Positions 17,118-25,557 of a stretch of 39,664 nucleotides of DNA are shown piece after piece. The DNA comes from Methylocystis sp. (GTDB taxonomy: Bacteria > Pseudomonadota > Alphaproteobacteria > Rhizobiales > Beijerinckiaceae). A program made the position numbers and the translations under genes. The DNA lies in assembly GCA_024506175.1 (NCBI GenBank), contig JAMBEQ010000051.1, forward strand, positions 1-39,664, in the 5' to 3' direction. The first letter of the stretch is position 1. Each line of letters starts with the position of its first letter. The notes below the pieces were generated by a model, which was given only the letters and a program-made list of their open reading frames with translations, was not told the DNA's origin and made no database searches.

Positions 17118-17762
17118 ATGAGCGGCGATCTGATTTTTTACCATTCCCCGAATACGCGTTCGTCGAGCGTGCTGATCCTCCTCGAGGAGCTCGACGCGCC
17201 CTACACGCTGAAAGACTTGAATTTCAAGATCGGCGCGCAGCGTCAGCCCGAATATCTCGCCGTCAATCCAATGGGGAAAGTCCCGGCGATCGTACACAAT
17301 GGCGCGCTGGTGACGGAGCTTGGCGCGATCTTCATCTATCTCGCGGACTCCTTTCCGCTGAAGAAGCTTGCGCCCGGCATCGGCGACCCACTGCGCGGGC
17401 CCTTTCTGCGCTGGCTGGTCTTCTACGGCTCCGCCTTCGAACCGGCGATCATGGACCGCTATACCAAGCACGAGCCGCCCAGGAACATGAGCGCCTATGG
17501 CGATTTCGACAGCGTGATGGCCGTGATCAACGACCAGCTCGCGGCGGGGCCCTACATGCTCGGCGAGCGCTTCTCGGTTGCCGACATCCTCTGGGGGACG
17601 GCGCTGCGCTGGACCACCGGCTTCGGCCTCGTGCCGGTGACTCCGCAGATCGCCGCCTATATCGAGCGTGTGGGATCGCGGCCCTCGGTGGCGTGGGTCG
17701 CAGAGACGGATAAGCAGCTATTAGCGATCCATGAAGCGGCTGCGGCGCAGGAGAAGAATTAA
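17118..17762 (+). CDS. glutathione S-transferase family protein
   Basis: The 214-aa cytosolic protein has an N-terminal thioredoxin-like domain, with SPNTRSSSV at the active-site turn and NPMGKVPAIVHNG with the cis-Pro, then VTELGAIFIYLA for glutathione gamma-Glu binding. A helical C-terminal domain contains the N-capping box FSVADILWG. GSTs conjugate or reduce electrophiles with glutathione. The active-site Ser in SPNTRS is typical of bacterial beta/theta-like enzymes. A GGGAGCGGCGG site precedes the ATG. It follows the Ca2+/H+ exchanger gene by 11 bases. The substrate is unknown. Confidence 0.88.
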   Translation: MSGDLIFYHSPNTRSSSVLILLEELDAPYTLKDLNFKIGAQRQPEYLAVNPMGKVPAIVHNGALVTELGAIFIYLADSFPLKKLAPGIGDPLRGPFLRWLVFYGSAFEPAIMDRYTKHEPPRNMSAYGDFDSVMAVINDQLAAGPYMLGERFSVADILWGTALRWTTGFGLVPVTPQIAAYIERVGSRPSVAWVAETDKQLLAIHEAAAAQEKN

Positions 17763-17788
17763 AAGTCCGCGCCATAAGGATGTAAAAT

Positions 17789-17875
17789 CCCGTCATTGCG
17801 AGCGAAGCGAAGCGATCCAGAGCCTCAATCCTGGCTCTGGGTTGCTTCATCGCTTGCACTCCTCGCAATGACGGG
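17789..17875. repeat. 87-bp dispersed palindromic repeat
   Basis: The ends are a perfect 14-bp inverted repeat, CCCGTCATTGCGAG (17789-17802) and CTCGCAATGACGGG (17862-17875). Between them are imperfect complementary arms rich in GCGAAGCGA and GATCCAGAG / CTCTGGGTTGCTTC. This CGTCATTGCGAG...CTCGCAATGACG form is a known type of intergenic palindromic repeat in many alphaproteobacterial genomes. It lies between the convergent gst and ung stops, where the folded RNA could act as a two-way terminator or stabiliser. Confidence 0.8.
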
Positions 17876-17884
17876 TTTGCGCCT

Positions 17885-18553
17885 TCACCACTCTATCGGC
17901 GTCTGGCCGTGGGTGATTAAATACTCGTTCGCCTTGGAAAAATGCTTGCAGCCGAAGAAGCCGTTGTGCGCCGAGAGCGGGGAGGGGTGGGGGCATTCGA
18001 GCACGAGATGCTTCTTGCGGTCGATGCCCGCCCCCTTGCGCCGCGCGTAGGAGCCCCAAAGCATGAAGACGATCCCGGAGCGCTCGCGCGAAAGCGCGTG
18101 CACCGCGGCGTCGGTGAATTGCTCCCAGCCCTTGTTCTGGTGTGAGCCAGCTTGGCTCGCGCGCACGGTGAGCGTGGCGTTGAGAAGAAGCACGCCCTGC
18201 CTCGCCCAGCGCGAGAGGTCGGGATCGCGTGAGACCGGATGGCCGAGATCGGCTTCGATTTCCTTGAAGATGTTCTGCAAGGAGGGCGGCGGCGCCACGC
18301 CGGCTTGAACCGCGAAGCAGAGCCCGTTCGCCTGCCCAGGACCGTGATAGGGGTCCTGCCCGAGGATGACGACCTTCACCTTGTCGAAAGGGCATTCGTC
18401 GAAGGCGCGGAAGATTTGCGCAGCCGGAGGAAAGATGGCGCACGCGGCGTATTCGTTTCGCACGAATTCGCGAAGCTCCGAGAAGTAGGCTTTCTCGAAT
18501 TCCGTGGCGAGATGCTTCTTCCAACTTTCCTCGAGGCGGACGGGCTTGGTCAT
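17885..18553 (-). CDS. ung: uracil-DNA glycosylase, family 1
   Basis: The 222-aa enzyme has both family-1 UDG motifs: GQDPYHG with the catalytic Asp, and HPSPLSAHNGF with the catalytic His, plus LLLNATLTV in between. It removes uracil from DNA as the first step of base excision repair. The ATG at 18553 overlaps the stop codon of the upstream HepT-like fragment (ATGA), so it may be translated by coupling; no independent ribosome site is obvious. The frame is open further upstream, but those residues are not conserved. Length is normal. Confidence 0.95.
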   Translation of the reverse strand: MTKPVRLEESWKKHLATEFEKAYFSELREFVRNEYAACAIFPPAAQIFRAFDECPFDKVKVVILGQDPYHGPGQANGLCFAVQAGVAPPPSLQNIFKEIEADLGHPVSRDPDLSRWARQGVLLLNATLTVRASQAGSHQNKGWEQFTDAAVHALSRERSGIVFMLWGSYARRKGAGIDRKKHLVLECPHPSPLSAHNGFFGCKHFSKANEYLITHGQTPIEW

Positions 18554-18738
18554 GGAGCGCTGACAATCTGTCTTATCGCTTCGACAGCAATTTTGAGAGG
18601 CGGTAGCTCGTCGCGAAGGACGTTCCAAATAATCGCGTCCGAGAGGGAGTGGTGTTCGCGCCTTAGAACATTGCCGATGCTGCGAATGGCCCGCATGATC
18701 TCGACAGACCGCTTCGCTATGGCCGTAGCTCTGTCCAT
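18550..18738 (-). pseudogene. truncated HepT-like (DUF86) fragment
   Basis: The 62-aa frame matches only the C-terminal half of HepT-like proteins: IRSIGNVLRREHHSLSDAIIW and DELPPLKIAVEAIRQIV. Full-length relatives have about 110 residues, and the N-terminal helices are missing; tolB ends only 31 bases upstream. HepT is the RNase toxin of the HepT/MntA module and uses an R-x4-H-x-Y motif; relatives of this subgroup read LRHEY, but here it is LRREH, so the active-site His/Tyr arrangement is altered. No MntA nucleotidyltransferase partner gene is nearby. I infer a dead remnant of a toxin-antitoxin module, kept because its frame leads into ung by an ATGA overlap. Confidence 0.65.
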
Positions 18739-18769
18739 GCTTCTAATTCTACCGCAGACGCGAGCAACC

Positions 18770-20071
18770 TCAATCCTGCAACGGCCCCCACGCCGGATCG
18801 CTGGCGTAGTTCGGCGTCGACACCAGCGTCTCCGACCGGCCGAAGACGTCGACCATGTAAATCTTCGGCCCGCCCGAGCCGCCGCTCTCGCGGAAGAACA
18901 TCAGGAACAGCCCGTTCGGCGCCCATGTCGGACCCTCGTTATGGAAGCCCTCGGTGAGGATGCGCTCGCCTGAGCCGTCGGTCTTCATGACGCCAATGGC
19001 GAAATTCCCGCTATTCTGTTTGGTGAAGGCGATGTAGTCGCCCTTGGGGCTCCACACTGGCGTCGAATAACGTCCGCCGCCGAAGGAGATGCGTTTGGCC
19101 TCGCCGCCATGCGCGCCCATAACGTAGATCTGCTGGGAGCCGCCCCGGTCGCTCTCAAAGCAGATGTGCGAGCCGTCGGGCGAATAGGAAGGGGCCGTGT
19201 CGATGGCGCCCGTGTCGGTCAGTCGCGTCGTCGTGCGCGAGCGCAGGTCCATCGTGTAGAGATTGGTGGACGAGCCTTGAGACAGCGACATGATGATCTT
19301 CTGCCCATCCGGCGAAAAGCGCGGAGAGAACGTCATGCCGGGGAAATTGCCGACGACCTCGCGCTGGCTGCTCTCGATGTTCATCAAGAGGACCTTCGGC
19401 TCGCCGTCGTCGTTGAAGGCCATATAGGTCACGTCGAGCGAGGAGGGCGAGAAGCGCGGAGTGACGACGAGCTCGTCGCCGCGGGTGAGGTAGCGCACAT
19501 TGGCGCCGTCCTGATCCATCATGGCGAGGCGCTTGCGTCGCTTGTCCTTGGGGCCGCTTTCGTCGACGAAGACGATGCGCGTGTCGAAGAAACCCTTCTC
19601 GCCAGTGATGCGGGTGAATACGGCGTCCGAGAGAAGATGCGCGACGCGGCGCAGATTCGCGACTTCCGTCACAAATTGTTGCCCGGCGACCTGCTCGCCC
19701 GTGGTGACGTCGAAGAGGCGGAATTCCGTCTTGAGACGCCCATCGCCCGCGCGCATGGAGCGTCCGGTCACCACGAATTGGGCGTTAACGGTCTTGTAGA
19801 CGTCCAGGTCCGGCTGGTCGGGCGAGCCGGCCGCGCCGACATTGGCGTCGATTGGCCGAAGGAAAACCGAACGCTTGAAATTATTGGTCGCCACGGAAGT
19901 TATGGTGCGCGCCGCTTCGTCGCCGACAAATGGCGCCACAGCGATATTGGTCGGCTGGAAGCCTCCGCCTTTGAGGTCGATGATACGGCCCGCGCGCGCG
20001 GGTGAGAGGGGCGCGAGGGCGGCGCTGGCGATGAGTCCGGCGGCGGCGCGGCGGGTGACGAAGCGGGTCAT
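18770..20071 (-). CDS. tolB: Tol-Pal system periplasmic beta-propeller protein TolB
   Basis: The 433-aa precursor has an N-terminal signal peptide ending around SPARAG, preceded by an RR pair, then the small TolB N-domain (INIAVAPF-like [12 protein letters not shown]). A six-bladed propeller follows with repeated SPDG motifs ([32 protein letters not shown]). TolB links the inner-membrane TolQRA complex to Pal at the outer membrane during cell division. It is the last recognisable tol gene here. A GC-rich repeat lies in the 67-bp gap after tolA, and pal is not downstream as in most relatives. Confidence 0.95.
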   Translation of the reverse strand: MTRFVTRRAAAGLIASAALAPLSPARAGRIIDLKGGGFQPTNIAVAPFVGDEAARTITSVATNNFKRSVFLRPIDANVGAAGSPDQPDLDVYKTVNAQFVVTGRSMRAGDGRLKTEFRLFDVTTGEQVAGQQFVTEVANLRRVAHLLSDAVFTRITGEKGFFDTRIVFVDESGPKDKRRKRLAMMDQDGANVRYLTRGDELVVTPRFSPSSLDVTYMAFNDDGEPKVLLMNIESSQREVVGNFPGMTFSPRFSPDGQKIIMSLSQGSSTNLYTMDLRSRTTTRLTDTGAIDTAPSYSPDGSHICFESDRGGSQQIYVMGAHGGEAKRISFGGGRYSTPVWSPKGDYIAFTKQNSGNFAIGVMKTDGSGERILTEGFHNEGPTWAPNGLFLMFFRESGGSGGPKIYMVDVFGRSETLVSTPNYASDPAWGPLQD

Positions 20072-20098
20072 GCGATTTCCGTTGGTGACGGTCTGATT

Positions 20099-20131
20099 CC
20101 GTCCCCCTTGGGGGGAGGGTTAGGGCGGGGG
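20099..20131. repeat. short GC-rich repeat fragment between tolA and tolB
   Basis: The stretch CCGTCCCCCTTGGGGGGAGGG followed by TTAGGGCGGGG resembles one end of the CCCTCCCC...GGGGAGGG repeat seen at 4091-4142. It contains a CCCCCTTGGGGG perfect palindrome. It lies inside the tolA-tolB gap and could form a stable hairpin that tunes expression between the two genes. Confidence 0.45.
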
Positions 20132-20138
20132 AAGCGCA

Positions 20139-21356
20139 TCAGTTCGCATCCCGGAAGCGGATGGTCACGTCATGCAGCGCCTCTTCGTAATAAGGCATGA
20201 ATTCGGGAGGAATCCGCATGGGGCTGCAGCGGCGAACCGCCTGAAGCGCCTGCTCGCCGCGGGCCTGCTCCACCGGATTGCCGGAAGGATTCAACAGGCG
20301 CGGCCGTCCCTCCAAGGCGCCCTCGCGCGACAGGTGGAACTCGACGACCGGCGCAAAGGTCTCGCCTCCGAGTGAGAGCCCGGAGACCCAGCAAGGATGG
20401 TAGTGATCGTGGATGTATGAGGCGATGCGCGCCTCGATCGACGCCGACAATTTGGGCGCGGCGCCTTCGGGGGCGCCGAGCGAGGCGGTCTTGATCTCCT
20501 TGCCCGTCGCGGCGCGGCGCTGCGGCGCCTCCTTGCTGAGAAGATTGGCGATGCTCGCTGCATCGAACCTCGATTTGGGCGCGCTCTCGTCGCCAGATTT
20601 CGGCTTGGCGCCCTTCGCACTTTTCTCCGCGGTCTCGCCCTCGGCGCTATTTTGCGGCTTTGCCGGCTTTTCCGCGGCCTTCTTACTGTCGAGCAGCTTC
20701 GCAACCTCGTCGGTCTTCAGGCGCGTCTCTTTCGGCTTCTCGGGAGCGGGCTTCGGCGTCTCCTTCACCTCTTTCTCGGGCTCCGGCTTTTTTTCAGGTT
20801 TCGGGCGCACGGGGGGCTTGGGTTTCACGACCTCGGCCTCCTTGGGCTCCTCTTGCGGCTTTTCTTCGGGAGCGGCCGCTTTTGGCTTGGCGGGGGGAGT
20901 TGGCGCGGGCTTGGCTTCGGTCTCGACAGGCTTCGGCGGCTGCGGCTTTTTCTCTGGCGCGGGACGCTGCGGCGGCTCCGGCGCCGGCGGCGGAGCGGCG
21001 ACGCGTTTGGGCGGGATCGGCTCGGGCTTGTCGTCAGCGCCCGGGTCCGGCAGGCGCTTCAGCGGCGGGGGAGGAGTTGGCGCGTCCTTCTTGGCTTCAG
21101 CCAGCGACGGATGCGGCTTGGCTTCAGACTCCTTTGAGACCTTGTCGACGCGCGGCCCGGGCTTCGGATCGCGCGCAGTTTTCTCGCCCTTGGTTACTTG
21201 AGTGATCGCATCGTTGGTGACGACCTCGATGGGGATCGTCTCGAGCGCGTCCTCGAATTTCTTGGCGTCCGAAGCCAGCACGAGCGCCGCCACCAGCAGG
21301 CCCGCATGGGCCGCGGATGAGATGACAACGCCGGGCTCGGAGCGCGAAACTCTCAT
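20139..21356 (-). CDS. tolA: TolA, Tol-Pal inner-membrane/periplasm-spanning protein
   Basis: The 405-aa protein has one N-terminal membrane span (about residues 10-30, VVISSAAHAGLLVAALVLA). A long Pro/Lys/Glu/Ala-rich periplasmic rod follows (about 75-250), then a C-terminal TonB/TolA-like domain (about 310-405) with IASYIHDHYHPCW and EFHLSREGALEG. TolA is energised by TolQR and reaches across the periplasm to Pal/TolB. Rod composition here is Pro/Lys rich and not the Ala-rich helix of E. coli, as usual in alphaproteobacteria. It starts 7 bases after tolR with GTGAGG as ribosome site. Confidence 0.9.
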   Translation of the reverse strand: MRVSRSEPGVVISSAAHAGLLVAALVLASDAKKFEDALETIPIEVVTNDAITQVTKGEKTARDPKPGPRVDKVSKESEAKPHPSLAEAKKDAPTPPPPLKRLPDPGADDKPEPIPPKRVAAPPPAPEPPQRPAPEKKPQPPKPVETEAKPAPTPPAKPKAAAPEEKPQEEPKEAEVVKPKPPVRPKPEKKPEPEKEVKETPKPAPEKPKETRLKTDEVAKLLDSKKAAEKPAKPQNSAEGETAEKSAKGAKPKSGDESAPKSRFDAASIANLLSKEAPQRRAATGKEIKTASLGAPEGAAPKLSASIEARIASYIHDHYHPCWVSGLSLGGETFAPVVEFHLSREGALEGRPRLLNPSGNPVEQARGEQALQAVRRCSPMRIPPEFMPYYEEALHDVTIRFRDAN

Positions 21357-21363
21357 TCGAGCC

Positions 21364-21813
21364 TCACTTCTTCTCCTGTTCCGTCACCAGAGCGACCTTT
21401 TTGTAGCCCGCGGTGGTCACGAGCGACATGACCTCGGCCACGCGGCCATAATTCACCGCCTTGGAGCCGCGCACATAGATGCGTTCGTCAAAGCCCTGCT
21501 TGGCGGAATCTTTCAGCCTGTCGAGAAGCTGCGCGACCTCGATCGGCTGATCCATCAGGAAGATCTGGCCCTTGTCGTCGATCGCGATGGAAACGGGCTT
21601 TTGGTCGATGTTGAGCTGACCGGCCTTGGTCTGCGGCAGATCGACGGCGACGCCCGTCGCGAGCAAAGGCGCCGCGACCATGAAGATGATGAGCAGCACC
21701 AGCATGACGTCGATGAAAGGCGTCATGTTGATCTCGGCCATGGCGCCGTAGCGCGGCACGCCGCGGCGGCGCCTGCCGCCCTTGCGCCCAGGTGTGGAAA
21801 CCGACGCGCCCAT
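21364..21813 (-). CDS. tolR: TolR, ExbD/TolR family proton-channel subunit
   Basis: The 149-aa protein has one membrane span with the functional Asp (INMTPFIDVMLVLLIIFMVAAP; the D is in PFIDVMLV) and a periplasmic domain ending in VTEQEKK. With TolQ it forms the proton-driven motor that energises TolA. The N-terminus is Gly/Arg rich (GRKGGRRRRG). It is separated from tolQ by 3 bases and from tolA by 7, so the three are one translational unit. Confidence 0.94.
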   Translation of the reverse strand: MGASVSTPGRKGGRRRRGVPRYGAMAEINMTPFIDVMLVLLIIFMVAAPLLATGVAVDLPQTKAGQLNIDQKPVSIAIDDKGQIFLMDQPIEVAQLLDRLKDSAKQGFDERIYVRGSKAVNYGRVAEVMSLVTTAGYKKVALVTEQEKK

Positions 21814-21816
21814 GGG

Positions 21817-22554
21817 TCAGGCCGCCCGGTCGCGGTTGGCCGCGTGCTGGTCGATCTGGCGCGACAAAATGGCCGAGAATTCGTCGGCGAAGCTCTCCAT
21901 GCGCGCCTGCGCCTTGGCGACGTCGCCCTGCATCTTATTGTAGGCGATGAGGGCCGGAATGGCAGCGAAAAGACCGATGGCGGTCGCGAGCAGCGCTTCG
22001 GCGATGCCGGGCGCGACGACGGCGAGCGAGGTGTTCTTGGAGGCCGCGATCGAACGGAACGAGGTCATGATGCCCCAGACCGTGCCGAAGAGGCCGACAA
22101 AGGGGCCGGCCGAGGCCACCGTCGCGAGCACAAGGAGGTTGGATTCGAGCTTCTCGACCTCGCGGGCGATCGAGACGTCGAGCACCTTCTCGATGCGCGC
22201 CTGCAGTCCCATGAAGCTGGCGGCGGCGCCCGTCTGGAAGGAGCGCTTCCATTCCTTCATCGCCGCGACGAAGAGCGTGGCCATGCCGGTCGTCGGGCGC
22301 TCGGAAAGCTTGTTGTAGAGCTCCTCCAGCGAGTTGCCCGACCAGAAGCTCTCCTCGAAACGATCCATCGAGCGGCGCATGCGGGCGAAGAGCAGCGTCT
22401 TGTCGATGATGATAGCCCAGCACCAGACCGAGGCGAGGAGCAGCCCCACCATCACGAATTTCACGACGATATGCGCGCCCCAGAACATGGTCCAGATGGT
22501 GATGTCGGCGGCGGGGGCGGCGAGCGGGCTCGCGGCGATCTCGGCTGGATTCAT
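21817..22554 (-). CDS. tolQ: TolQ, MotA/TolQ/ExbB family proton-channel subunit
   Basis: The 245-aa protein has three membrane spans: one near residues 15-45, and a pair in the C-terminal half around [18 protein letters not shown] and [22 protein letters not shown]. These are the conserved pore helices of the family. Together with TolR it conducts protons to drive TolA. It heads the tolQ-tolR-tolA-tolB run; upstream on the same strand lies the methyltransferase-glycosyltransferase fusion, with a 148-bp gap that could hold an own promoter. Confidence 0.95.
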   Translation of the reverse strand: MNPAEIAASPLAAPAADITIWTMFWGAHIVVKFVMVGLLLASVWCWAIIIDKTLLFARMRRSMDRFEESFWSGNSLEELYNKLSERPTTGMATLFVAAMKEWKRSFQTGAAASFMGLQARIEKVLDVSIAREVEKLESNLLVLATVASAGPFVGLFGTVWGIMTSFRSIAASKNTSLAVVAPGIAEALLATAIGLFAAIPALIAYNKMQGDVAKAQARMESFADEFSAILSRQIDQHAANRDRAA

Positions 22555-22702
22555 GATTTGTCCTTGAAGCGGAATGGCGCACGCTTGCAGTATCAGCGGC
22601 GCCTTTTATTCCCCGCGATTCCGCCCTTTTCTGGGCCGCGGGTGCGCCGCACAACGATACTTATCGCGAAAGCGTTAACAAGCGGTAAGGGTTAAGGATT
22701 GA

Positions 22703-24916
22703 TCACCGCCGCTCGAGCCCGCTTATGGAATGCTTCAGACTCTCAAAGGCCTCGCCCGGGAGCGTCCCGTAATAACTGGGTTTCCGGCTGGGCCTTTTAT
22801 ATGGGCAGCCCCGAAGGCGCATATACTCGGCGTGGAATTCTCCTTGGGGCGGATTTGGATTGTTGGTTGCGACGCCACCATGAACTTGATGGAACGTCGC
22901 TTCGCCCAAGAGCATGATCAATTGGCCATGGGGGTCAGCGCAGGCGCGCGCCCACATGTCGAGATTCACAAGCCCGCCCCCGGGCGTCACGAAATTTTCG
23001 TCCCACCCGCCAAGCTCCTTCCAATGCTCCGCGCGCAAGAAGATCGAGTTGCTTTCAGCCGGAACTTCAAACCAGCCACCAGCCGAAGAGCCCGCGAGGG
23101 CGGAAATCGAGAACAAGCGGTAGCCGTCTTCCTCCCACCCGCTGCTCGCTAAAAGCGCGTCCTCGACCTTTTGGTTATAGCCGTTCCTCAAGCTTTCCAT
23201 CTGCGTCGTCGGTCCGAGATGGAAGGCGATGGCTCCGATCACCGGCCTTTCGTGCAATTTCGACGCCGCGAGCGCGTTGGCCAGCAGGCCCGGGGAGGCA
23301 ATCCGGGCGCCGTCGATAAAGACGCCGACGAGATCGCCTCGCGCCAGCGAGATCCCATAGTTTATCGCAGGGACTGGCGAGACGGTGGCGTTTGGTTGGC
23401 GCTGAATTGTCAAATTCGGAGCCATGTTCCGTATCTCAGCCTCGTCAAACGGGCATGTTGATCCGTTATCGATCACGATTATTTCGTATTCCGTGGGATC
23501 GATTCCTCTCTGCATGGCGGGTGAGAGTGAGCGTATGGTGCGCGGTAGTTCCCGCGCCATATTGTACGCGACAACGACGACCGAAAGCTTAGGCGTTTGC
23601 GGCGCAAAGGCGCGCCGAAGTCTCGACACGAGTTCGGTCGGCGGGCAGGCCGCGGCGCCGCGCGCTGCCTTCAACGCATCGAGGACGCGCGTGAATTCCA
23701 CGCTGGAGGGATCGATTGCGCCTTCACGCTCCAGCGCCGACCGCGGCGGTCCGGGGAGCGCTGCGATTTCGCGTAGCATTGGGTTGTAAATGTCCCAGAG
23801 CAGCCGGTTCGTGGGGTCGAGGCCGGCCACCAGGAGCAAGCCGGTTGGCGCGGCGTCGAGCGGGAGAAGGAACAGGTCGGGTCGGTATTTGCGTAACGCC
23901 TCAACAACGCGCCAGACGTCGCCCGTCCAGGCGCGCGTTCGACGTTGGCGCTCCGCCTGGGCCGGATGATTGGGGAATATGTCGTCGATGACCAATACCG
24001 CTCCTGGCGCCGCGCGCGCCTCAATATTCATGAAATCACGAAGCGCATATTCGAAGAGATGCATGCCGTCGATGAACGCCAGGTCCGGCGAGAGATCGGC
24101 GAGAGGACTGGCGAAAAATACATCGCTCGTCATCCGCGCTATTGCTGTGTCCCGCCCTAACTCGCCAGAGAGTTCGGGCGCAGGGTCGACTCCAGTGGCG
24201 GAGCCGCGCGCCATGGCGAGGCTTACGCCGTGACGAACGCCAATTTCGAGGTAGTGGGTCGGCGTCAATTCGCGGTGGAGGCGATCCAAAACTTCCAGAT
24301 AGGAAAGTTTGCCCCTTAGTGCCTCTTCTTCGGGGGCTCCTGACGGACCATCCCATCCGCTCGCGGGAACGGTCGCCGCTGGGACTGGGTGGATCGGCGG
24401 CGCGTCGGCCCGGCGGAAAACTCCGACCAGATCGCGCCAAGGGCCGCGCGGGTCGAGCCAACTTTCGACGAGGACGCAACCAGCATATTTGGCCAACGCT
24501 CCGAAGGCGTCCGGGTAAAATCGATAGCAGTCCACTGGGTAGCGGTGGATGGGTCCTGCGGACGGCGCGATCAGGAAGATGAACCCTTCCGGATGCAACA
24601 CTCGGTTCATTTCCGCGAAAGCGCGCCAAAAAAACTCGCAATGCTCGAGCGCCTGACCGGAGATGACGAGGTGCACGGAGGCGTCCGGCAGAGGGATGCT
24701 GTAGGGGTCGGTGAGCACCATCTCAACTCCTGGCCCGGGAGTGAGATCGGCCGCTATATAGCGGAAAGGCTCGGCGCCAAATATTTCACGATAGCTGCCA
24801 TTTACGTCTGCGCCCCCGATGTCCAGAACGATCGTTTCGCCGCGTGTCTCGAGAGGGCCGCCCAGAACGTATTTCTGATAACAACGGCGCATGTTTTCGA
24901 AGGAGGATCCGTGCAT
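22703..24916 (-). CDS. three-domain fusion: methyltransferase, second methyltransferase-like domain, GT2 glycosyltransferase
   Basis: The 737-aa protein joins three modules. Residues about 20-165 form a class I SAM methyltransferase (VLDIGGADVNGSY motif, then SGQALEHCEFFW and VLHPEGFIFLIAPS). Residues about 205-365 form a second Rossmann module of the Methyltransf_24 / cephalosporin-hydroxylase-like type (HYLEIGVRHGVSLAMA, LAFIDGMHLFEYALRD, VLVIDDIFPNHPAQAER). Residues about 435-690 form a GT2-like domain (LSVVVVAYNMARELPRTIRS, IIVIDNGS, VGVFIDGARIASPGLL, GGWDENF). The usual DxD is replaced by IDGAR. The ATG at 24916 has a GGGAG site and follows the ybgC stop by 11 bases; the in-frame Met at 24949 would overlap ybgC. 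A role in modifying a surface glycan is inference. Confidence 0.88.
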   Translation of the reverse strand: MHGSSFENMRRCYQKYVLGGPLETRGETIVLDIGGADVNGSYREIFGAEPFRYIAADLTPGPGVEMVLTDPYSIPLPDASVHLVISGQALEHCEFFWRAFAEMNRVLHPEGFIFLIAPSAGPIHRYPVDCYRFYPDAFGALAKYAGCVLVESWLDPRGPWRDLVGVFRRADAPPIHPVPAATVPASGWDGPSGAPEEEALRGKLSYLEVLDRLHRELTPTHYLEIGVRHGVSLAMARGSATGVDPAPELSGELGRDTAIARMTSDVFFASPLADLSPDLAFIDGMHLFEYALRDFMNIEARAAPGAVLVIDDIFPNHPAQAERQRRTRAWTGDVWRVVEALRKYRPDLFLLPLDAAPTGLLLVAGLDPTNRLLWDIYNPMLREIAALPGPPRSALEREGAIDPSSVEFTRVLDALKAARGAAACPPTELVSRLRRAFAPQTPKLSVVVVAYNMARELPRTIRSLSPAMQRGIDPTEYEIIVIDNGSTCPFDEAEIRNMAPNLTIQRQPNATVSPVPAINYGISLARGDLVGVFIDGARIASPGLLANALAASKLHERPVIGAIAFHLGPTTQMESLRNGYNQKVEDALLASSGWEEDGYRLFSISALAGSSAGGWFEVPAESNSIFLRAEHWKELGGWDENFVTPGGGLVNLDMWARACADPHGQLIMLLGEATFHQVHGGVATNNPNPPQGEFHAEYMRLRGCPYKRPSRKPSYYGTLPGEAFESLKHSISGLERR

Positions 24917-24927
24917 TTGAGGCTCCC

Positions 24928-25353
24928 TCAGAGTTCCTGCTTGCGCCATAAGGCCGACTCGAATTTCTCCCGCACGTCCGGCGCCAGGCGCTTTGCGCGG
25001 CCGTTCTCCACGCAGACGGCTTTCACTTGCGCGGTCGCCAAAATCTCGGCGCCGCGCAAGACGCGCTGATACATTGTCACAGATGCGCCGCCGATTTCGT
25101 CCACATTGGTCTCGACCGTTAGGAGGTCGTCCATGACCGCGGGCCGGAGGAATTCTATGTTCACCGCCCGCACGACGAAGAAGCTGGGTGCGCCGGGGGC
25201 GCCTTCGAGGAGGGGGCGCTGATCAAGCCCGATCGCGCGCAGCAGCTCCGTGCGCCCGCGCTCCATGAAGCGGATATAGGAGGCGTGATAGACAAGCCCG
25301 GAGGCGTCGGTGTCTTCCCAATAGACGCGGACAGGGAGGGTAAAGGGGGGCAT
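24928..25353 (-). CDS. ybgC: YbgC-type acyl-CoA thioesterase of the tol-pal operon
   Basis: The 141-aa hot-dog-fold protein has the 4-hydroxybenzoyl-CoA thioesterase pattern VYWEDTDASGLVYHASYIRFMERGRTELL, with the catalytic Asp in EDTDASG. YbgC hydrolyses acyl-CoA or acyl-ACP and is found next to tolQ in most proteobacteria; its link to Tol function is unexplained. Here it is separated from tolQ by the fusion gene, which starts 11 bases after its stop. The ATG is at 25353. Confidence 0.93.
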   Translation of the reverse strand: MPPFTLPVRVYWEDTDASGLVYHASYIRFMERGRTELLRAIGLDQRPLLEGAPGAPSFFVVRAVNIEFLRPAVMDDLLTVETNVDEIGGASVTMYQRVLRGAEILATAQVKAVCVENGRAKRLAPDVREKFESALWRKQEL

Positions 25354-25557
25354 TCGCGATCCAGTTGCGCCTCGATATCCGTGCGGCGGTCAAAGACGCG
25401 CAAGACGAGGACGGTAGTCGTGCCAAAGCTTTAAAGGATGATTTGGTTTTGGCAAATAAGCGCGCTCGCGCCCGCCGATATTCGGGTCGAGGGCCGGGTA
25501 GCCGCGCTCAGAAAGCGGCGCCGAAACGTTTCTCCGCCGCCGCGTTAACTGGGAAGA

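Noticed and set aside
20600-21100. Repetitive Pro/Lys/Glu codons resembling a tandem repeat array
   Set aside because: No unit repeats exactly; this is the usual low-complexity rod of TolA and not a CRISPR or satellite.
20413-21201. Gly/Phe/Ser-rich plus-strand frame that looks like a repeat protein
   Set aside because: It is the mirror of the Pro/Lys-rich TolA rod; low complexity is explained by tolA.
21202-22695. 497-aa open frame on the plus strand opposite tolR and tolQ
   Set aside because: Antisense shadow of two certain genes; composition is extremely His/Arg/Asp-rich.
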